Position numbers and translations under genes: made by a program. Below are positions 60,029 to 64,000 of a stretch of 64,000 nucleotides of DNA, piece after piece. The notes under the pieces were generated by a model, which was given only the letters and a program-made list of their open reading frames with translations, was not told where the DNA came from and did no database searches. Positions within the stretch are counted from its first letter, which is position 1. Each line of letters begins with the position of its first letter. Origin of the DNA: Pseudoduganella violaceinigra DSM 15887 (lineage in GTDB: Bacteria > Pseudomonadota > Gammaproteobacteria > Burkholderiales > Burkholderiaceae_D); the NCBI RefSeq assembly GCF_000425385.1, contig NZ_AUDI01000015.1:1-64000 (forward strand). Reading direction: 5' to 3'.

Positions 60029-61630
60029 ATGGACAACCTGACCCGTGAATTAACCGGCTATAACCTGTACACCACCGACCTCGCCCTGCGGGAAGGCATC
60101 CGCCGCGCCGGCGCCCACGATGAAGAGCTGGAGACCTTCGGCGCCCTGCTCGGCAGCGAGGCGGTCATGCGCATGGCGGAAGAAGCCAACCACTTCAAAC
60201 CCGAACTGCACACCTTCGACCGCCAGGGCCGCCGTATCGACCGCGTGGAATTCCATCCGTCCTGGCACGGCATGATGCGCCTGGCGCGCGAGCAGGGCAT
60301 GATCACCCAGCCCTTCTCCGACACGCGCCCCGGCGCCTGGTCCGCCTATGCCGCGGCCTTCTCCATGGCGCACCAGATCGAGTCCGGCAGCCAGTGCCCG
60401 CATTCGATGACGCTGGCCTGCGTGCCCGTGTTGCGGCAGGATCCGGAATTGTTCGAGGCGCTGGCGCCCAAGCTGTTCTCGCGCACCTACGATCCGCGCG
60501 ACATTCCGCTGGAGCAAAAAGACTCCATCCTGGTCGGCATGGGCATGACCGAAAAACAGGGCGGCTCCGACCTGCGCACCAATACCACGCGCGCCGAACC
60601 GGTGGCGGACGGCTACCAGTTGACCGGGCACAAATGGTTCTTCTCCGCGCCGATGTGCGATGCCCACCTGGTGCTGGCGCGCACCGATGGGGGCCTGTCC
60701 TGCTTCTTCGTGCCGCGCTACCGCCCGGATGGCAGCAAGAACGCGGTGCAGATCCAGCGCCTGAAGGACAAAGTCGGCAACCGCTCCAACGCCAGCAGCG
60801 AAGTCGAGTTCCATGGCGCCTGGGGCCGCATGGTCGGCAAGGAGGGGCGGGGCATTCCGACCATTATCGAGATGGCCAATATCACGCGGCTCAATTGCGT
60901 GATGGGGGCGGCCAGCCTGATGCGCCAATGCGTGGTGCAGGCGATCCAGCATGCCCGTCAGCGACACGCCTTCGGCAGGCGCCTGGCCGACCAGCCCCTG
61001 ATGCAGAACGTGCTGGCCGATATGGCGCTGGAAAGCGAGGCGGCCACCCAGCTGATGATGCGCATGACCGAGGCTTTCGAGCAGGGCCACAGCCCGCTGG
61101 AACGGGCTTACCAGCGCATCGTCACGCCGGCCGGTAAATTGTGGACCACCAAGCGCTCGATCGAGCTGTCGGCCGAAGCGATGGAAGTGTTCGGCGGCAA
61201 CGGCTATATGGACGAAGGCCCGATGGGACGCCTGTACCGGGAAACGCCGGTGCTGTCGATCTGGGAAGGCTCGGGCAACGTGATGGCGCTCGACCTGCTG
61301 CGCGCCATCGCCCGCGAACCGGAAGCGATGGCGGCCTTGCGCGACGACCTGCGCCAAGGCTGCGCCGGTGACGCCGTGCTGGCGCCGCAGCTTGCCGTGC
61401 TCGACGCCCTGCTCGATGGCGCGGCCGCCCCGCAGGAAGCCGTGGCCCGCCGCAGCGCCCAGGCGCTGGTGCTGCTGATCCAGGCGCGCCTGCTGCGCGA
61501 GCGCTCCCCGGCCGCGGTAGCCGACGCCTTTATCGCCAGCCGTTTCGACGCCGCCCATGGCCGCATCTTCGGCAGCCTTCCCGCGGGCACCGGCCTTACG
61601 GACATCATCGACCGCGCATGGCCGGTTTAG
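60029..61630 (+). CDS. aidB: Acyl-CoA dehydrogenase, AidB-like
   Basis: 533 residues. The N-terminal TGYNLYTTDLALREG is characteristic of the AidB subgroup rather than short fatty-acyl dehydrogenases. Acyl-CoA dehydrogenase core motifs follow (GMGMTEKQGGSD, GHKWFFSAP, EAMEVFGGNGY, WEGSGNVMALDLL). AidB of E. coli binds DNA and is induced by alkylation; a metabolic substrate is uncertain. AAGGAG precedes the ATG. Divergent from a TetR regulator, unlike the Ada-linked gene of enterobacteria. Confidence 0.87.
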   Translation: MDNLTRELTGYNLYTTDLALREGIRRAGAHDEELETFGALLGSEAVMRMAEEANHFKPELHTFDRQGRRIDRVEFHPSWHGMMRLAREQGMITQPFSDTRPGAWSAYAAAFSMAHQIESGSQCPHSMTLACVPVLRQDPELFEALAPKLFSRTYDPRDIPLEQKDSILVGMGMTEKQGGSDLRTNTTRAEPVADGYQLTGHKWFFSAPMCDAHLVLARTDGGLSCFFVPRYRPDGSKNAVQIQRLKDKVGNRSNASSEVEFHGAWGRMVGKEGRGIPTIIEMANITRLNCVMGAASLMRQCVVQAIQHARQRHAFGRRLADQPLMQNVLADMALESEAATQLMMRMTEAFEQGHSPLERAYQRIVTPAGKLWTTKRSIELSAEAMEVFGGNGYMDEGPMGRLYRETPVLSIWEGSGNVMALDLLRAIAREPEAMAALRDDLRQGCAGDAVLAPQLAVLDALLDGAAAPQEAVARRSAQALVLLIQARLLRERSPAAVADAFIASRFDAAHGRIFGSLPAGTGLTDIIDRAWPV

Positions 61631-61652
61631 CGGAACGTGGCCGGGCTTCCGG

Positions 61653-61658
61653 TATAAT
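61653..61658 (+). promoter_or_regulatory. Consensus -10 TATAAT of the DUF3297 gene
   Basis: A perfect TATAAT ends eight bases before the ATG at 61667 with no Shine-Dalgarno between, implying a leaderless or nearly leaderless mRNA. No good -35 is seen at 17 bases. Confidence 0.5.
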
Positions 61659-61666
61659 CTTGCCCC

Positions 61667-61912
61667 ATGAACGATACTACCCGCCCAGAACTCCCGGACC
61701 ATCTGTCGATCGACCCGCGCAGCCCGCACCACGTAGCTGCCGTGTTCGAGCACGAGATTGGCATCAAATTCAACGACAAAGAGCGCTTTGACGTTGAGGA
61801 ATACTGCGTCAGCGAAGGCTGGATCAAGGTCCAGCACGCCACGGCCAAAGACCGCCGCGGCCAGCCGATGCTGATCAAGCTGAAAGGCAAGGTAGACGCC
61901 TTCTACCGCTGA
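61667..61912 (+). CDS. DUF3297 family protein
   Basis: 81 residues, small and soluble. The sequence DRPELPDHLS-like start, HHVAAVFEHEIGIKFNDKE and the GQPMLIKLKGKVDAFYR end match DUF3297 proteins, which are widespread in proteobacteria and uncharacterised. It is monocistronic: its own TATAAT box just upstream and a classical terminator just downstream. Confidence 0.85.
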   Translation: MNDTTRPELPDHLSIDPRSPHHVAAVFEHEIGIKFNDKERFDVEEYCVSEGWIKVQHATAKDRRGQPMLIKLKGKVDAFYR

Positions 61913-61921
61913 TCGCTCAAA

Positions 61922-61950
61922 GGGCCGGCTTTCGCCGGCCTTTTTCTTTT
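61922..61950 (+). terminator. Rho-independent terminator after the DUF3297 gene
   Basis: GGCCGGC (61923-61929), loop TTTC, GCCGGCC (61934-61940), then TTTTTCTTTT. Strong intrinsic terminator on the plus strand. Confidence 0.92.
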
Positions 61951-62053
61951 CTACAGCGCGGCGGCGCTATCGGTCGCGTCAGCGCCTGTTCCAGCGCCCC
62001 GGGTCGACGAGATCGTGGCCGCCCCACGCGCCTGATTGAATGATGCAATTTTA

Positions 62054-63340
62054 TCAATCAATCGCGGCCGGCCCGAAACGCAAGCCGATTTGCCGCACTG
62101 CCTGCGCCACACCATTTTCCTGCCGCATCGCCAGCCCGATCTGAAGGGCGCGTTCGCCCATGGCAGGCGAAGCACGCACATGGCGGATCTGTGCGGCCAG
62201 CGCCGCGGCCGTGGCATTGCGCCGCCTGGCCGGTTTGCCGGCGATGCCGATGCGCTGCAGTTCGCGTCCCCAGTGTTCCTGTTCGCTGATATTGGCCACC
62301 ACGATCGAAGGCTTGCCCGCCAGCGAGGCCGATTGCGTCGTTCCCGCACCGCCGTGATGCAGGATCGCCAGGCAATGGGGGAAGATCAGGTGATGCGGCG
62401 CCGCCGCGACATACAGGATTTGGCCGTTCGACTGAAAGCCGCACGCTTGCCAGTCATGGCATTGGATGATCGCGCGGCAATTCGCCGTGCGCGCAGTATC
62501 GGTCAGCAACCGCAGCGCCTCCGTCTGGCCCTTGATATCCCTCGGCATCCAGCTGCCGAAGGTCATGTAGACCGGCGCTTCGCCGGCCGCAAGGAAGGCC
62601 GTCAGCGATGGCGGAAGGTCGCCCTCCAGCTCGCAGTTAGGCCGGTCGAGGAAACCGCAGACCTGGATCGAATCGGGCCAGTCCGGTGCCCGGCCGCAGA
62701 TCTGGGGGCTGACCGCCACCAGGGCCAGCCGGGGCGAAATCCACACTTCCGAAACAATGTCGCGCACTGGCGGCATGCCGAGCTGGCGGCGCAGGCGGTC
62801 CGGATAATGCCTGACCGTGCGGTTCAACAGGGTGCGGGTCAGCCACCACAGCAAGCGGTTTCCGGGCTTGCCGAACATTGCCAGGCCAAGCGGATTGACG
62901 TAATCACTCGGGACGCCGGCATGCGTCAACAGGACGCTGACGTAAGGCAGCCCAGCATGTTCCGCCGCGATCTGCAGCGGATGCATAAAGTAATGGCCGA
63001 CCAGCAGGTCCGATTCTTCGCACAGGCGCTGCGCCGCCGCGAACATCGCGTCTTCGGCCGGCGCAAATGCCAGCCGCAATATCGCCGCCATCTGCTTCAT
63101 GGGGTCACGGGTGCTGTATGCCGCCTGGCCGACCGCCTGCGCTTGCTCAGCGCTGAAGGTATGCGGCGTCAGGATGGTGATTCTGGCACCGGCCGCGGAA
63201 CGCACCTTGTCGTAGGTCCCGGCTTCCAGGCTGGTGATCACCAGGTGGACCTGATGGCCGGCGGCCTGCAAGCCATCGGCAAGGGCGAGGAAGGGACGGA
63301 TGTCGCCGTGGCTGCCCCATGTCAGCATACCGATCTTCAT
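62054..63340 (-). CDS. UGT/MGT-type glycosyltransferase
   Basis: 428 residues from the ATG at 63340, which overlaps the GNAT stop (ATGA); upstream in-frame codons lie in the GNAT gene. A GT-B fold of family GT1 is indicated by WGSHGDIRPFLALADGL at the N terminus and by the nucleotide-sugar site APHHLIFPHCLAILHHGGAGTTQ shortened here to HHGGAGTT near 340. Members glycosylate lipids, macrolides or sterol-like acceptors, including rhamnolipid precursors. The acceptor is unknown. Last gene of its operon; no terminator seen. Confidence 0.87.
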   Translation of the reverse strand: MKIGMLTWGSHGDIRPFLALADGLQAAGHQVHLVITSLEAGTYDKVRSAAGARITILTPHTFSAEQAQAVGQAAYSTRDPMKQMAAILRLAFAPAEDAMFAAAQRLCEESDLLVGHYFMHPLQIAAEHAGLPYVSVLLTHAGVPSDYVNPLGLAMFGKPGNRLLWWLTRTLLNRTVRHYPDRLRRQLGMPPVRDIVSEVWISPRLALVAVSPQICGRAPDWPDSIQVCGFLDRPNCELEGDLPPSLTAFLAAGEAPVYMTFGSWMPRDIKGQTEALRLLTDTARTANCRAIIQCHDWQACGFQSNGQILYVAAAPHHLIFPHCLAILHHGGAGTTQSASLAGKPSIVVANISEQEHWGRELQRIGIAGKPARRRNATAAALAAQIRHVRASPAMGERALQIGLAMRQENGVAQAVRQIGLRFGPAAID

Positions 63341-63969
63341 GCGCCGGGCAAGCTCCCCGTCGAATACGCCGAGAGCGTGCGCCAACCCAGCGACTCGTAC
63401 AGCGCGCGTCCCTGGTCTGTGGCAACCAGCAATTCGGGCTTGGCAACGCCCACCTTCGCCTGGCGCAGGGTCGCCATCACAAGGCGGGCCAGCCCGCGCC
63501 GCCGATGTGCCGGCGCGGTGGCAATGCGATCGTAGATGAAGGCGTCATCCGTTTCCGCCGCATAGCCGCCGGCAGCCAGCTCGCCCGATTCGGACGTCAC
63601 CCGCACGTGGGTCACCCAGCCCGCCTGCGCAACCTCAACGAGGTATGCGGGAGGACAAAGCGGCACTGCAAAGAGTGCATCCGGGCCAGCCATGAAATAG
63701 CCGGGTGCATGGATTTGCCAGCCGGCCGGCAACGCTACGCGCAATTGCTCGGGCGCCGCGCACGCCTTGACCAGGTAGCCCGGCAAATCGATGCCGCGCG
63801 CCAGCTCGGCCAGATCCGCCGTCACTGCCGGGTAGACCCAACGCTGGACTTCGCCTGCTGCAAAGGTATCCACGCGCAGGCCGCCATGGTCGGCGACCGG
63901 CAGCGGCAGGCCGCGTGCGATGGAGCGCGCCTTGAGCCAGGCGGCGACTGGCAGCGACTGGTCCGTCAT
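63337..63969 (-). CDS. GNAT-family N-acetyltransferase
   Basis: 210 residues. The acetyl-CoA-binding region is recognisable near 150-180 (IYDRIATAPAHRRRGLARLVM, with the RRRGLA pyrophosphate loop), followed by LYESLGW, the typical last strand of GNAT proteins. The N-terminal half is a less conserved extension. Overlaps the glycosyltransferase gene and the upstream gene by four and three bases, so all three are translationally linked. Confidence 0.85.
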   Translation of the reverse strand: MTDQSLPVAAWLKARSIARGLPLPVADHGGLRVDTFAAGEVQRWVYPAVTADLAELARGIDLPGYLVKACAAPEQLRVALPAGWQIHAPGYFMAGPDALFAVPLCPPAYLVEVAQAGWVTHVRVTSESGELAAGGYAAETDDAFIYDRIATAPAHRRRGLARLVMATLRQAKVGVAKPELLVATDQGRALYESLGWRTLSAYSTGSLPGA

Positions 63970-64000
63970 GCGGCGGGCACCTGCTCGATATCGTGATAAA
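63966..64000 (-). CDS. C-terminal end of an upstream gene, cut by the window edge
   Basis: An open frame entering from beyond 64000 ends in a TGA that overlaps the GNAT start as ATGA. Only ten residues (YHDIEQVPAA) are visible, too few to name a family. The overlap pattern supports a real upstream operon member. Confidence 0.4.
   Translation of the reverse strand, partial: YHDIEQVPAA

Noticed and set aside
60050..61837. A 595-codon minus-strand frame
   Set aside because: Shadow of the AidB-like acyl-CoA dehydrogenase gene.
1..64000. CRISPR arrays, tRNA/rRNA genes, insertion sequences, integrases and replication origins
   Set aside because: I looked for regularly spaced repeats, cloverleaf-like segments with CCA ends, transposase motifs and terminal inverted repeats, and found none I could support.

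Overview
The window is GC-rich, densely packed bacterial chromosome. Gene content and protein style point to a betaproteobacterium of the Burkholderiales, most likely Oxalobacteraceae (Massilia/Duganella-like): a complete-looking phenylacetyl-CoA pathway with PaaX, YjgA, DUF3857/transglutaminase and DUF2863-type proteins, and many short operons with ATGA-type overlaps. This placement is inferred from protein families only, because no rRNA, tRNA or marker gene is present. I saw no insertion sequence, integrase, phage gene, CRISPR array or tRNA.

Layout. 1-7.4 kb: the 3' end of a secreted M4 metalloprotease with a strong terminator, an M24 peptidase, a secreted DUF3857/transglutaminase/TPR protein with an exported partner, and two small membrane proteins. 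7.4-20.2 kb: the phenylacetate catabolon on the minus strand, in transcription order paaA-B-C-D-E, a palindromic repeat, then paaG-H-I-K-J-Y-Z, with paaX divergent at the promoter end. PaaK activates phenylacetate, PaaABCDE epoxidises it, PaaG isomerises it, PaaZ opens the ring, and PaaJ and PaaH perform the beta-oxidation steps. PaaI and PaaY are accessory. No paaF and no transporter is present. 20.3-27.6 kb: an M14 carboxypeptidase, an XRE regulator, an exported small protein paired with a DUF2145 protein, a DJ-1/PfpI operon with a divergent LysR regulator, and an AT-richer lipoprotein. 27.6-32.1 kb: an orphan TRAP binding protein, pmbA, then yjgA-mog-carboxylesterase as a tightly overlapping plus-strand unit.

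32.2-34.3 kb: a three-gene minus-strand operon of a secreted alpha/beta hydrolase, an OhrR-like MarR regulator and an APH(3')-type kinase, behind a promoter containing a dyad operator. 34.3-35.9 kb: an AT-richer stretch with orphan ORFs and a set of helically phased GTCTA repeats. 35.8-39.4 kb: a TonB-dependent receptor translationally coupled to a Tat-exported glycerophosphodiester phosphodiesterase, preceded by 11-bp-period repeats that look like a Pho box. 39.4-43.8 kb: a PaoABC-type molybdenum aldehyde oxidoreductase plus a carboxymuconolactone-decarboxylase-like protein. 43.9-48.9 kb: a class III aminotransferase and a minus-strand unit encoding an atypical KamA radical-SAM enzyme, an MFS carrier and an FAH-family hydrolase.

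49.0-64.0 kb: a secreted Cache protein with a chemoreceptor, a 3-methyladenine DNA glycosylase, HDOD and DUF2863 proteins, a transglutaminase-like TPR lipoprotein, a CocE/NonD hydrolase, a YdeI-family protein, two further alpha/beta hydrolases, a TetR/AidB-like divergent pair, a DUF3297 gene with a textbook terminator, and a glycosyltransferase/GNAT operon that runs out of the window. The best candidates for little-described biology are the putatively Pho-controlled receptor/phosphodiesterase operon, the OhrR-APH operon and the KamA-MFS-FAH unit. None can be proven from sequence alone.
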